From positions 806,001 through 870,000 of the forward strand of contig JAFEKR010000007.1 in the NCBI GenBank assembly GCA_019022495.1: a DNA stretch of 64,000 nt, in the 5' to 3' direction. Positions 1-10,167 of this stretch are shown piece after piece. The stretch comes from Epichloe hybrida. Its lineage: Eukaryota > Ascomycota > Sordariomycetes > Hypocreales > Clavicipitaceae. The notes below the pieces were generated by a model that was not told where the DNA came from, did no database searches, and saw only the letters and a list, made by a program, of their open reading frames with translations. Numbering within the stretch: position 1 is the first letter of the stretch; each line of letters begins with the position of its first letter. The position numbers and the translations under genes are program-made.

Positions 1-97
1 AATGCCTTTGTGCCACTATTTTCAAACAAGAAATTCTACCGAAACATCTTTAAGTGGCTGTACATGGCTACCTACCCCCTATCATTTTGGGTACGTT

Positions 98-1617
98 TCA
101 CACCCTAGCAAACACCCAAACCAGTACTTCGCACGGGTCCATTGATTTCTTTGTAATAGGACCGGCGTTTGTAGCATGTCCGTGTAATCGTCTCTGGCCG
201 TCTTTTTGGCCTGACCAAAGTATTGTGCTTCCGAGAGCCAGAACTTCCTTCTCCTGCTCCTTTACTTTTCGAACAAGGAGACGTCGTGATGTTTCCGATT
301 TCATGAAATCTTCTAAAAGTGGGATTACATGATCACGGGAATAGTGAAACTCGTCGAAGTCTTCGACTTCTAGGTCCACCACACCTTGCCATTGCCAATA
401 ATGAATATCCCAGAAAGTGTCATATACGTAATTCGGATGCAGAAGCGCCACGACGACTGCGACATTTGTCACAGGTTTGATACACTCCCATACGGGAGAC
501 AGCTTAGCGGTTGTCGCTAGCGAGCGTTCGTTCGAGTTTCTTGATCCGCTCAAGCAGCTGTTGGAATTCCTCATTGTACCAGTCCACACCATCCAGCATA
601 AAATCGAAGTTTGAACCAGTCGGCCAAACGGGGGGTACTAGAAATCGGAGCGGCATCATAAATGGCCATTGCCAGTTCAATCACGGCAGTGGCATTGAAG
701 TCTTCGTCGACGAGCACGTTGTTGCCCGGCAAAGTACAGTCTCCGTGCACGAGAACAGACGGTCCTTTGTCGTATGCAAGCCAATCTTTGACAATGATAT
801 GCTGAAATTGTCGATGGGCGTAGAGCAACGAGCGGCCGCGAAGCTGGTCCAGTTGCACATCCGGTGGTGATTGGTTGAAGTGATTCTTAGAAAGCTTTAC
901 GAGGGCTTTTAGAAAGCCGCGTGCTGTCATGAATGTGGTTTTGGGTTTCATGATCTTATCTGGCCGATACCCCTCAAGTTGCTGTAGAGTCATGTTCATC
1001 GTGATTGGTCTGCCTACGACAGTGATTTCGTTCACATCATGGGAACGGCTTGGATAGCCTAATGCTCCGGTCTTGGCAAACTCAAGTTGCATCAATTGCA
1101 AAATGAAGTTGCCTATTTGATCGTAGACCCTTTGCACTGGCCTTTGTGGTGTTGTTCTGCCTCTTTGAAATCCGAGCTGGTGAAACGTCTTCCCTTGGAC
1201 AAACTCCATAATGATGAAGGGACTGTTGATAATATTATCATCCTTTGAAGAATAAGAAGCGTATCCAGGTGGCACAGGAATGTCAGTTTTGGCGGAGACA
1301 TAGCTGTCTTTTGTGTCGGTTTACTTTTCGCTGTCTCATGAGCCATGAATGACAAATAGCGAAGCTCACTTCATTGTGGCCACCTTCGAATTTAAGCTCT
1401 CGGCTACCCACGGATTCATGCCGGGTATCGGCACTCGAATGACCCATCTCTCGGACATTGAGGGTTCAAATTGAACAAAGACGCAGGCATTGAAGCTGCC
1501 GTGCTTGACGAACCGGACATGGCTGTCCGGTTTGAATGGCTTACAAGTCAGTTTTTTTTGGATGATGGAATGTAGCCAAGGCACAGAACTGATCAAGTCA
1601 ACTTTCGAGTTCATCAA
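98..1617 (-). pseudogene. APH-family phosphotransferase (kinase-like fold), frameshifted at its 3' end
   Basis: Read on the minus strand from the ATG at 1617. Exon 1 (1617-1370) gives an N-lobe with a GSFNACVFVQF strand pair and the RWVIRVPI strand typical of fungal APH proteins. A 66-bp GT-AG intron (1369-1304, donor GTGAGC) joins it in frame to exon 2 (1303-571), restoring the family motif VATMNYVSAKTDIPVPPGY. The hinge reads FIIMEF and the catalytic loop is near residue 269. The continuous frame ends after 326 residues, shorter than the roughly 400-500 usual for the family. Family-like C-terminal sequence continues in other frames down to 98 (MLDGVDWYNEEF in one, HYWQWQGVVDLEVEDFDEF in another) with no convincing intron between them. 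The catalytic loop has one extra residue (HGDCTLPGN rather than HGDxxPxN), and the metal-binding Asp of the IDW motif is Glu (VIELAM). I therefore call it a decayed or pseudo-phosphotransferase. A functional short form cannot be excluded. Substrate unknown. Confidence 0.75.
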
Positions 1618-1827
1618 TGAAGCATTGGCGTCGTTCTCGTGCTTGCGCTGCGCTGATGCTGTTCATGTTCTTTCGTTTTTGCTGATCGAGTTGGGGTGCA
1701 TCTGCCAAGGTGAAGGGGCGGCAAGGTGGCCGCCTCTGGCTCAGCGCCGTTGGATGCGGATTCGACAATGTTTGATATGTTTATCAGACCATGATTCGCA
1801 AGTGAGGCTTGCTCGCGAAGAGATGTT

Positions 1828-2331
1828 GTGATAGGACCTGAGGATGCTCGTCGCGCGGATATTAACTCAAGTGCAGAGCTGTCCGCCGATGCTGCCCGCG
1901 ACAATTTGCTTCGCTCACTCGCACCCCATTTGTCAAATATGTTAAACGCCACCTGTGCAATGGAAGTGATGCAAACCATATTGCTAAACTGTGTACAGCT
2001 GAGTTATGCCCGAGACAAATATAACGACAAAGACAAGATGATCTATGTGAAAGCGGAGATTGAGGAAATTCGGAGCCATGCCAATGCAGAACACATCGCT
2101 GAGTTGGAATATGTCGACGCGGTGAGTGCCGTGAAGAAAGGGCACTCGATTGGGGCGAGCAGAGACATCCAGGCCCGATACAATGAAACCTTCTTTTAGG
2201 AAATTATCACCAAAGGTGCCCAGCTTTTAGGCCCGCCGACGTTGCCGCCGACAAAGGGACCTCTGGATGGATTTACCAAGGCTGAAAGGTTCATGGTCGA
2301 AACAGGTCATGGGAATAGTTATACCACCTAA
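1828..2331 (+). CDS. Hypothetical helix-rich protein, two exons, start uncertain
   Basis: I do not recognise the family. The frame is open from 1795; a stop lies at 1792. The first in-frame ATG is at 1939, so either that ATG is the start or an upstream exon is missing. The exon ending at 2121 is followed by a canonical donor (GTGAGT at 2122) and an acceptor TTTTAG ending at 2199. This 78-bp phase-0 intron joins AELEYVDA to EIITKGAQLLGPP in frame. The predicted product is charged and helical, with a short proline-rich stretch (GPPTLPPTKGP) near the C-terminus, and stops at 2331. Sequence beyond the stop (2335-2415) can be read as more helical coding sequence (QTLEESV, a TAA, then KIQRLQDTLVSHEKV). 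That TAA could be a former Gln codon, so the gene may once have been longer. It is divergent from the APH relic upstream. Confidence 0.45.
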
Positions 2332-2768
2332 CAACGCTGCAGACTCTGGAAGAGTCTGTCTAAAATGTGAAAATCCAGCGTTTACAAGATACTCTTGTAT
2401 CGCACGAAAAAGTCTGATGAATTTTGCGAGTCCTACCCCAAAGGCAAGGGGGAGTCTTTAGTAAAAACGGTGCTATACTAGAAGCAGGTGTACGGTCCGC
2501 ATATAGTGCAACTCGAGGGTCGAGTAATGGAAGAGAGCGAAGGCAATTTAACTGAAGAACAGGACAAGTATGGGACTAGTACAACTACTCGGAATTCTTC
2601 TGCTTTGGATTGAACGCGATGTAGTCTTCCTGGGACAAATCGCATCTTGCTAAACGAACTATACACATATACTAGTATACATACCACAGACACCTCTAAC
2701 AAGGAACATTATGGAACGCTGTGATTAGGCCAAATTTTTTCACTACACAACTTGGGAGATGCCAGATA
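2332..2768. other. Gene-free stretch
   Basis: No supportable gene. The first 130 bp may hold the decayed 3' part of the preceding gene (see 1828-2331). The rest lies downstream of the convergent minus-strand gene and shows only short chance ORFs. Confidence 0.5.
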
Positions 2769-3472
2769 TCAGAGACTCCTTACATCAGGTCTCCCCTCGC
2801 TAGCCTGATTCCTCGTACCTCTATTTGCAACCTCGTAATTGACCCTGAATCGACCTTGCGTACCCTTCCTCTTTTGACAACACCTAGGGACTGCAAGGAC
2901 TCTTCTATCAGTGTAATCCGCCGGATCTACTTTGAATGGTAGCGCCTCATTTGCATATGCTCCCCCATCATCATCTATCTCCAAAATATTAATCTGCAAG
3001 ACTTCTGGATCATTTTCTTCGGGAGGAACGAGATGGTCAAACGTGACCCCATAGTGGTCGATTTGGCTAGTCACTGAGTTAGTCAAACATGACAGTATAT
3101 AGCGATAAAAAGCACGAAGTGAAATGAATAAGTTTAACTTATGACTTGCTTTACTTACTTCAAAGGCTTCTTACCCTCCATTACCCAGCCGAGGTACTGG
3201 TCTCGGATAATTAGATCACCAGAAATTGTTTCTGGTTGAGGCTGTCGTCCGAATAACTTTTCAAACACTAGTCTTGCGAGCAATGGCCCTGCAGGCTGTG
3301 GAAATATTTGGTTGAAGACATCAATATGCCATTGTGCCTCAGGGACAAGCTTCTGGACTGAGACGAGAGGCCCCTGAATATGAATTCGTAAGGGCTTCCC
3401 AGCTGGCGGTGGGTGATGAGGATGTACAGGGACCTTAATGCAGGGCGGTATGTAGAGCTCCAGAGCCATCAA
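2769..3472 (-). CDS. Hypothetical protein of 203 residues, two exons
   Basis: I do not recognise the family. Exon 1 (3472-3159) starts MMALELYIPPCIKVPV and has a proline/histidine-rich segment (HPHHPPPAGKP). A 92-bp intron (3158-3067) has a textbook donor GTAAGT, a branch sequence TGACTAAC and the acceptor GACTAG. Exon 2 (3066-2769) continues in frame (KKPLN/QIDHYGVTFDHLVPPEEN) and is acidic in its first half (ILEIDDDGG), then basic and arginine-rich to the stop (KRKGTQGRFRV). No signal peptide or membrane segment is visible. The good splice signals and biased composition support a real gene. The arginine-rich C-terminus, which reads like non-coding sequence, could mean that a further intron or a frameshift has been missed. 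Function unknown. Confidence 0.55.
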
Positions 3473-4212
3473 TTCAACACGAAAGAATGCAGTTCTCTGA
3501 ACTTAACTTGGTGACGTGAAAATGCAGCTGAAATCGGGGCAGCGCGAAGACAAGTTCAAGACTGGGTGATTCGGAGGTATTACCGAACATCTCACTGCTT
3601 CTGAACCCTAAGCTTACCCCGCAGCAGCCGCCCGTCCATTGCTGGCTCATGGTGGTAAATGCGTGTCAGCCGCCAAGGCCCACAGTTTTGATCAGAATGT
3701 CGAGAGCCATTTATTAACTTGCAGCGACTAGGTCATGGGAGTCCCTCAATTTGACCACTGAGACGGGTTAGTGGAACTTGAAGGGGGCCGGATTCTGAGT
3801 ACTTTGGTGAATTGGATACGTAGAAATTCCTATGTATATAGAGACATTCTCTGCCTAGACTCTAAGTATCTAGCCGCCCCTAGGACATCTTGACTTTGAA
3901 ATAACAAGTACTTGCCTTGACTAGATGGTAGTAGCGGCTACTGTTCCCACAGAGACACCCAGTATATATATTAGATAGCGCCTGGGAACTATGTATCTAC
4001 AGCGACGTATTTTAGTATGCCTTCTAGCCTCTTTCTTGTAACCAAGGCATGGGTCTAGTTTGTTTAAGAAGGTTATTTTAAATCGCCCTAACAAGCTCAA
4101 TAAAGAGTTCAATTAACAGAGGTCTTTCTAACCGACCGACCGACCGACCGACTGATTGAATAAATTGACGAATTGACGAATTCACCCTGGATACGAGACA
4201 AACTTTGTTGGA
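3473..4212. other. Gene-free stretch, becoming AT/TA-rich from about 3780
   Basis: Upstream region of the 3472 gene. No coding region is supported. From about 3780 to 4120 the sequence is rich in TA and resembles mildly RIP-mutated DNA. It ends in a GACC tetranucleotide repeat just before the truncated APH relic, so a lost transposon edge is possible. Confidence 0.45.
4129..4151 (+). repeat. (GACC)n microsatellite
   Basis: Five to six perfect copies of the tetranucleotide ACCG/GACC between 4129 and 4151, followed by a short near-repeat (aattgacg twice). Confidence 0.9.
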
Positions 4213-5295
4213 GCCGAGATTTACTGTGTGCCCAAAAAAAAAGTTATAGGGCAGCTTGGCTCCATCATGGCAGAATTATCCGATCATCGCTTCGACGAAA
4301 TTGGTTCGCTGTTTAATGATGGAAACGGAGGTTGTGTTATAGGTGAATGCCTTTCACCATCTTTCACTTGGCAGGAGAGGGACTCGCTCGACCTTAACCG
4401 AGGTCCATTTCACCAAGAACACCACTACTTGCTCTCTCTAATAGAAGCATTCACCTCTCATGCCCGACAGCTTCCTCTCACACCGCACATTTTCTATGAC
4501 CCTGTTCCTGATAAGCAGCATTTTAGGACTATAAACAGCCATAGGACAGCAGCACAGCGCTGGAATGACTTTGTGGTGATTGGCCAAAAGATCGATCATA
4601 GCAAGAACATACTTTTCTACTGCATTGCAGCGCAATTCTTGCTTGAGATGGTCACTCAGCTCTCCTCGGGCCCTGAAAGCGGCTTCACCCTTTCTCACTC
4701 GGACCTTCATGTTGGCAACCTTGACGTCGATGACAACCTCAATATCACCTGTATTATTGACTAGAGCTCGGCGTCAACAGGCCCCGTCACTGAGCTGCTC
4801 GCGACTCCGGCACTAGGGGGCTCATCTAGACCCGCCTTCAGAAGCCCTCACTGCTGCTTTCCGGTCTGGTTTTGGCCGACGATCCACGAAAATAGCCCCC
4901 GAGGTCTCTTACTCAAAGCTCTGGCGGGTATCCGATAACACCTGGTACTTCTCTCGACTGGTTCGGTTGCTTTCAAAAAATGATTACGAGACTTATTCAA
5001 ACTGTTGTATAAGCCAAGCGCCGAGGAGGCAGCCATTCTGTACTTGTTTCATGAACGAGCCGAAAGGGACGAGAATAAGAAGCTGCTAGTCAAGCTACAG
5101 GAGGAAGATCTGACAACGGAAGAAGTACGGGAGAAGGAGCGAATTTTCTTCCCCCCTACCAGGATTGCAAATTCTGACGCCATTGCTGTCGCTAGAAAAC
5201 TAACGCTGATGTCGCAGATGAACCCAAGTTTCCTTGCCGGCCACATATTGTGGCAATGGGTTGAGGAAGCTCTCAGACAGGATGGCTCTCCATAG
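4213..5295 (+). pseudogene. APH-family phosphotransferase, 5'-truncated and frameshifted
   Basis: The C-lobe of a fungal APH-type phosphotransferase. Visible motifs are QLGSIMAELSDHRFD, GECLSPSFTW, RGPFHQEHHYL, the catalytic loop SHSDLHVGN (HxDxxxxN intact) and ITCIID just before a stop. The conserved IDW tryptophan is now TAG (4762-4764; TGG to TAG, i.e. CCA to CTA on the other strand, the RIP-type change). Family-like sequence continues after the stop: SSASTGPVTELLATPALGG in frame, SEALTAAFRSGFG in a second frame from about 4840, and AAILYLFHERAERDENKKL in a third from 5005 to 5295. So there is one nonsense mutation and at least two frameshifts. No N-lobe (GSF loop, RWVIRIP strand) is found upstream, where the sequence is TA-rich, so the 5' end is lost. 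Dead gene. Confidence 0.85.
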
Positions 5296-5882
5296 CTTTA
5301 CAAACGCTTCTTTTCTCTCAAGTGGCACGAGCAGTGCGGCACTAAATTCGGCGGCTGACTTTATTGCATGCCGTATACATATTTGATGCGAACCGGTTTT
5401 TGATACCAAGTTTCATCAATCTCGATCTGTGTGTTGTTAGAGGTGTGTAGCTAAATAGAAGCCATAAGTTTGCGGTTCAATACTACGCAACTTTAACTCT
5501 TTCGTTGAGCGAATTGTGCACATTCCTTGGCCTTTCACAGTTATTGGTTTTGGTGGCGCTAGCTTGGTAGACGCTGCAGACAGGCGCCGCTGGCATCTGA
5601 AACGGCCCGTGCGAGCGCTGCCGGCCGCGACCAAGATTTGGTACAGCCTACTACTAGTGGAGCACGTTGCAGCGTAGCGCTACGGGTTATTGTGTACGGA
5701 GTAGTCCATACGCTGGCGTATTCACGACTCCTAGATATTTTGGACATTGAGCAAGCCTGGCCGATATAACGACACGTTCGCTAAGAATAGTGGTAGTAGA
5801 AATGCCACGCATGATTGAGTTTTCCCTCCTCATGATCTTTAGTCTTTTGCACAAGTTAGCCGGTGCCATGATGAGGGTGGTT
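5296..5882. other. Gene-free stretch between two convergent genes
   Basis: Lies between the end of the APH relic and the stop of the minus-strand kinase. Only short overlapping ORFs with no recognisable features; presumably 3' flanks. Confidence 0.5.
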
Positions 5883-6605
5883 TTAATAACTTACTAGCGC
5901 ATCCACAAACTCTTGCATCATCCTGGCCTCCGACTGGAACCATTCCTTATGCCTTTGGGAAAGACTATCCAGTGGCAGGGTCTGAGCGGAGTCAAAATCG
6001 ATCCATAAAACCCTGTCATTTTCGGCTTGCTCTCCACTGGATATCATCATATTTCTCGGATATGTGTCGTCATGGAGGATTCCCACCCTATTGATTTCGG
6101 AGAGTATGTCGCGAAACTTCAGCAGATATTTGTCTGAAAAGTTGGATAGATCTATCTGGTGCATGTTCGGAATGTACTCAATGAGAATCGCATTGGCTGG
6201 CAGTTTATCTTCATGAAAATAATGCAGACTCGGCCAGTGAGCCGACTGGATGTTCGTAATTGTACCATAAAAGTCAGGGACGACGCCGCGGTCGCACAAG
6301 CCTTTTTCTTTCAGCCGACGATATGCGGTTGATTCTCGAACGAAAAGGTCCCATTCTGAAAAGCGAGAGGCGTATTTGGACACGGGTCTGCCATGATGCT
6401 TGGAGACATTAGCACTGTACATCACAATCACACTCACGAGGGAGGGATAGAGGGAGAGGGAGAGGGAAATGCCACCTACCACCTTCATTGCACATAACTG
6501 ACCGCGAACCTTGACCTTGAAAATGACTGAGTTTTCGCCAACTCGTAGTGTCTCAAGAAATTCCACGTCGGAGCACTCGACGTCGATTATCTCGCCCATC
6601 ATCAT
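5883..6605 (-). CDS. Small fungal protein-kinase-like protein, apparently intact
   Basis: Kinase-fold protein of 213 residues after splicing. Exon 1 (6605-6480) carries a glycine-poor nucleotide loop (LRVGENSVIFKV, residues 20-31) and the ATP-binding lysine in AMKV (Lys41). An 81-bp intron (6479-6399; donor GTAGGT, branch GCTAAT, acceptor CCAAG) has no in-frame stop, so the unspliced ORF also stays open. Removing it restores AMKV/HHGRPVSKY, which fits the family better. Exon 2 (6398-5883) has ESTAYRRLKEKGLCDRG, ILIEYIPNMHQIDL, the catalytic loop HDDTYPRN (residues 151-158) and the metal motif WIDFDSAQ (174-181). Lys, catalytic Asp, Asn and DFD are all present, so activity is plausible. It is divergent from the short-chain dehydrogenase relic at 6798, with a 192-bp shared intergenic region. 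The first Gly after HxD is Asp, a small departure. Substrate unknown. Confidence 0.8.
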   Translation of the reverse strand: MMMGEIIDVECSDVEFLETLRVGENSVIFKVKVRGQLCAMKVVGGISLSLSLYPSLVSVIVMYSANVSKHHGRPVSKYASRFSEWDLFVRESTAYRRLKEKGLCDRGVVPDFYGTITNIQSAHWPSLHYFHEDKLPANAILIEYIPNMHQIDLSNFSDKYLLKFRDILSEINRVGILHDDTYPRNMMISSGEQAENDRVLWIDFDSAQTLPLDSLSQRHKEWFQSEARMMQEFVDALVSY

Positions 6606-6797
6606 CAGAATACTTGCCGGTCAAGGTGGGAGGATGAAATATGAAGGAGGGGAGGCCGCGGGGCTGTCTTTTGCTCAGCCTGTGCCACTGACGACAGCAT
6701 CACACCAGCCATTGTAACTCCAAGCCACCACCGCCGCCTTAATATGGGGGTTTACAGTAAATCTGCATCACATCACCATTACACAGCAACCATCAAC

Positions 6798-7944
6798 ATG
6801 TCTCCCACATTCGACGCCACCACCACTGCCAGCGAGCTCGCCGCCCATTAAGCCGCGCAGATCAAGGGCAAGGTCGTCCTCACCACCGGCGTCTCCCCCC
6901 GCGGCCTCGGCGCCACGTTTGTCCTGGCCATTGCCAAAGCCCAGCCCTCGCTCCTCATCCTCGCCGCGCGAAACCCTTCCAAGGCCAAGCAGACGGCGCG
7001 CGACGCGACATCGAGACCGCCAGCCCCGGCGTCAAGACCCAGATAGTCGAGCCGCACAGCGACTCGCTCGCCTCGGCCCGCGCTGCGGCAACCACTGTCC
7101 TCTCGTGGGCCAACGTCCCCGTCATCGACGTCCTCGTCAACAATGCCGGCATCATGGCTACCGACTACAAGCTGTCGCCTGATGGCTTCGAGAGCCAGTT
7201 TGCCACCAACCACCTTGGCCACTTTCTCTTCACTAACCTTATCATGGACAAGCTGCTGGCGGCGGAAGCTCCTCGTATTGTTAACGTGAGCAGCGACGGC
7301 CACTGCCTCGGCCACGTGCGCTAGGACGACTATAACTTTGATGCAAGTCTTCTTTTCTACGTATACCGCCAAGGATATTGCCTAATTCAAGCAGAATGGC
7401 AAGACGTACAACAAGTGGACCGCATATGGCCAGTCTAAGACGGCCAACATGCTCTTCTCCATATCCCTTGCCGAGAAGCTGGGCAGCAAAGGTCTTCTCT
7501 CCCACAGCCTGCACCCAGGTGTAATTAGCACGCATCTCGGCGACCATCTTGCCGAGTTTGATAGCATGAGTACGTCTACAACCCTCAACCATCAAAATGG
7601 TCTCTGCAAGGACTGACTATGACGAAATCGCAGGGGATGCTGACCGCGCTCTCGGAAACAAGGAGGGCTGGTGCGAGTTCAAGTGGAAGTCGGCTGACCA
7701 GGGCGCCGCTACCCACGTCTTTGCCGCCTTTGAGCCGTCTCTGAAGGGTACATTACCCCGGAACTTACGCTGATACCTTTTGCTAACCCGTGCATGTCCA
7801 GACAATAACGGTGCTTACCTGGAAAACTCCCACGTTGCGGACCCCAATGTCGAAACCGTCAAGCCGTGGGGTACGAGCCCTACCGAAGCCAAGAGACTGT
7901 GGAAGCTAAGCGAGAAGCTAGTCGGACAAGAATTCAAGTATTAG
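6798..7944 (+). pseudogene. Short-chain dehydrogenase/reductase (SDR), four exons, disabled
   Basis: An SDR of the retinol-dehydrogenase/WW-oxidoreductase-like type. Motifs: a degenerate cofactor loop (TTGVSPRGLGAT; usually TGxxxGxG), LVNNAGIMA, NHLGHFLFT, NVSSDGH and the catalytic YGQSK with LHPGV after it. Introns inferred from frame and signals: 7343-7394 (GC-AG type, donor GCAAGT), 7570-7633 (donor GTACGT) and 7748-7801 (donor GTACAT). They connect NFD/NGKTYNKW, DSM/RDADRAL and SLK/DNNGAYL. Damage: TAA at 6849-6851 (family has Tyr here), a frameshift between about 6990 and 7020 where a GCG-type duplication has occurred, and TAG at 7322-7324 in place of Trp (RIP-type TGG to TAG). The gene is GC-rich and otherwise well preserved, so it died recently. 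Start ATG 6798 has a good context (CAACATG). Confidence 0.85.
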
Positions 7945-8744
7945 AAAATTAGGCTGGCTGGAAAAAATTATTATACGGCGACAAGGTTGGCGCGTCGTGA
8001 CACTACCCTGGACTCGGTTTTAAAACAACACCAGGTCCCCGAGCTAGCTCACGAGTAGACATGCGCTTCCAGGCCCAAGAATAACAGTGCACAAGAGAGA
8101 GCTGGCAACGATGCTGGCCGTCCAAGCTCGCAGTCTTGCTACTGACAGTTGGTGACGCGGGTGCATACACAGCGCGGAGAACCAGCAACAGGATGAGCAC
8201 CCAGAACGTCGACCTGACATGACGAATTAACCTCCATTCAATGTTAGATGTTCGCCATTATACTCTTCCTCACCGTCGCCGCTGTTGTCTAATGTGACAC
8301 AAACACCACTAACACTCTCAAGCGCAGAGTTTACAAAATCCAGACAGTGACCATCCATCACCCAAACCACATACATTAACACGGTCAGGGCCAGAAAAAA
8401 AGCGATAAATGCATATATGTCAGAAGTGAGTAGTTTTACAGTGGCCAAAAGTCCATGGGCAACGAAGGGCGCTTAGTGAGGATCTCGCACAAGACCCTCC
8501 TTGCCTTGCTGAGCTAACTCCGCCAGTAAACTGCAAATTGCATTAATTTGCCAGGCCAAAGACGAAATCGTAGGTTTCCACACTAATTGCAACTGTTGAG
8601 GTTAGCATGCCATCCGAGCTTTTGCCTACCTCATATAACTGCAGTTGTGAATACACTCGAGTCCTGCCTGCTCGAAGCCATGGCGTGAGACTCATGGTTG
8701 TGGGGTCGCACGTGACACGAATAGCTACCTAGGTGGCTATCTTA
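7945..8744. other. Gene-free stretch
   Basis: Two short minus-strand ORFs (8003-8200 and 8227-8448) have a hydrophobic segment each but no ATG start, no splice signals that connect them and no recognised relatives. I do not call them. Otherwise nothing seen. Confidence 0.45.
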
Positions 8745-9505
8745 TTATGAGCTTGCTTCGACCGGAGGCTCTCTTCGCAGTCTCTTGCTTCGACGTGGGA
8801 TTGCTGTCCCCGCGCCATCATTGTCAGACCTCTTGCGTTTTGGAGCTCGCGAGTCCTCGCCAGCGGTAGCATTTGGCGGTGGTGGATCTATGTACGACGA
8901 AGAGGGGAGCGATGGCCAGACTTGCGAAGCTTCTGGGTGATTAAGACGGGACTGCTTTCCGACTAACTTAGGGAGCGTCGGCTGATCGGTCGAGCGCTGT
9001 CTTTCGTGTCTAGCCTTTGAGTGTCGAACTGGCGTCGCCTTGCTCCAGTGCTCGTCGTCGAAGCACCTCGGACTATTACTTGGCTCACTGCTGCTAGAGT
9101 CATCCATGCTGGGCGAGGCGCGTGCTTCTTCCCGCAGGGCGTCCGGTGTATGGCCGATGAGATATTCTTCAGCCGTCGCCTCGCCGTACAAATCGCGTCG
9201 AATGCCTTGCTGGAACTGCACCAGGCGGAGCCTGTCCCGCAGTTGTTTTGTAAAATCTTGGTGGGGCGCGAGGGGCAATAGTTTTAGAAGCGGAGAATGG
9301 TGAGGCGAAAGCCTGTGGTGAATACCGACGTGTCTGGTCCCATTGATAGGGTCATAATTGGGGGGGTCGTCGGAGTGAGGTTGCCCTCTGCCGGTCGACT
9401 GCTTCTGGTGGGACATGTGCGACAAGGCATTCTCACTGCCATGAGCAACTTCTCGTATTCATCCAGCACTGGTTGGCATGGTTTGCAGAAGCATGGCTTG
9501 GACAT
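8745..9505 (-). CDS. Hypothetical protein with Cys motif and basic nuclear-type tail
   Basis: I do not recognise the family. The ATG at 9505 starts MSKPCFCKPCQPVLDEYEKLL, with a CxCxxC motif that could bind zinc. That frame must join the long frame below 9425. A 38-bp GT-AG stretch (9436-9399, donor GTGAGA, acceptor AAGCAG) does this in phase and gives a 240-residue protein; the alternative is a frameshift near 9430. The middle holds a helical stretch (QLRDRLRLVQFQQGIRRDLYGEAT). The C-terminal third is serine/proline-rich and ends in two basic clusters (APKRKRS and PRRSKRLRREP) that look like a bipartite nuclear localisation signal, so a nuclear role is possible. The 5' part of this gene and its upstream flank recur as a RIP-mutated copy at 10761-10906. 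That copy is independent evidence that this stretch was once duplicated. Confidence 0.6.
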
Positions 9506-9812
9506 TTCGGGATGGAAGGTTGCAACGGATGTTTCATTGGAGGTACTTGCAAATCCTCGAGAGAATAATAATCCGTGCCGCGGCGAATTAGCCCCTCATA
9601 CAAAAAGAGCTAGTATATTTGGCGGGGGATTGGGTGGAAAGGTAAGTACTTCTTCCCTTTTAGGACTAACGCGATATGCGCGTTTAGTGACCCGACGACG
9701 AACTTGCGCGGAACTTTCATAATGTCCATGTACAGCCACTTAGAAATGTTTTAGTAGAATTCTTGTTTGTGCGATTCATGTACACAATCCATGCATTAAG
9801 CACCTTCGCCTA
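9506..9812. other. Upstream region of the 9505 gene
   Basis: No gene seen. The first 40 bp (to about 9545) are shared with the RIP-mutated duplicate at 10761-10906, so duplication extended beyond the coding start. Confidence 0.5.
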
Positions 9813-10082
9813 TGTGGAAGGATGCAGACAGTGGCAAAGAGTGATTAGAAGAGAAGATAATAATCTAGAAGTGCTATCTAGGAATTCCAGAATCTAGCAA
9901 GGAAAAGGAAGCTTATTATAAGCTTTAAATCTATTAATCTAATGTAAATCTAGGTCTTAAAACAAAGCCTCCAATAAAACGCAATAACAAACGCGATGCG
10001 GGAAGCTATATCGTTAAAACAAAGAGTGGATAACAAGAGTGATGCCTAAGGCTGCAATATGAGGCTGTGAATATCCTTAACA
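9813..10082 (-). repeat. Solo Copia LTR, partly RIP-mutated
   Basis: 270 bp running TGTGGAAGG to CCTTAACA on the plus strand, i.e. TGTTAAGG to CCACA as an LTR on the minus strand. It aligns along its length with the LTRs at 14267-14537 and 20542-20812 and with the solo LTR at 22301-22565 (shared segments: AAGCTTATTATAAGC, AACAAACGCGATGCGGGAAG). No internal domain flanks it. The 5-bp flanks are GCCTA (9808-9812) and GCCCA (10083-10087), a target duplication with one C-to-T change in CA context. It arose by LTR-LTR recombination of an element inserted in minus orientation. Confidence 0.88.
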
Positions 10083-10167
10083 GCCCACTGCGGTGGGAAA
10101 CGATCGCTCCTAGTCATTAAATTGGGTCAAATGATGCGAGAACGGGTCAAGGTAACGGGATTTATAA

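Noticed and set aside
1614..1979. 121-codon minus-strand ORF opposite the 1828 gene
   Set aside because: Low-complexity Ser/Ala/Arg composition typical of an antisense shadow. The plus-strand frame has better composition and a canonical intron.
3921..4112. 63-codon minus-strand ORF
   Set aside because: Lies in TA-rich, RIP-like sequence with no motif or start context; chance ORF.
571..5295. APH genes as antibiotic-resistance determinants
   Set aside because: These are the broad fungal APH-like superfamily with spliceosomal introns. Nothing points to drug phosphorylation or bacterial transfer.
6848..7372. 174-codon minus-strand ORF rich in Val/Ala/Arg
   Set aside because: Antisense of the GC-rich SDR exon; the plus strand has unmistakable SDR motifs.
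8003..8448. Two small minus-strand ORFs with hydrophobic segments, possibly a membrane peptide
   Set aside because: The longer one has no ATG in frame before the membrane segment and a stop lies just upstream. No splice signals join the two. No support beyond hydrophobicity.
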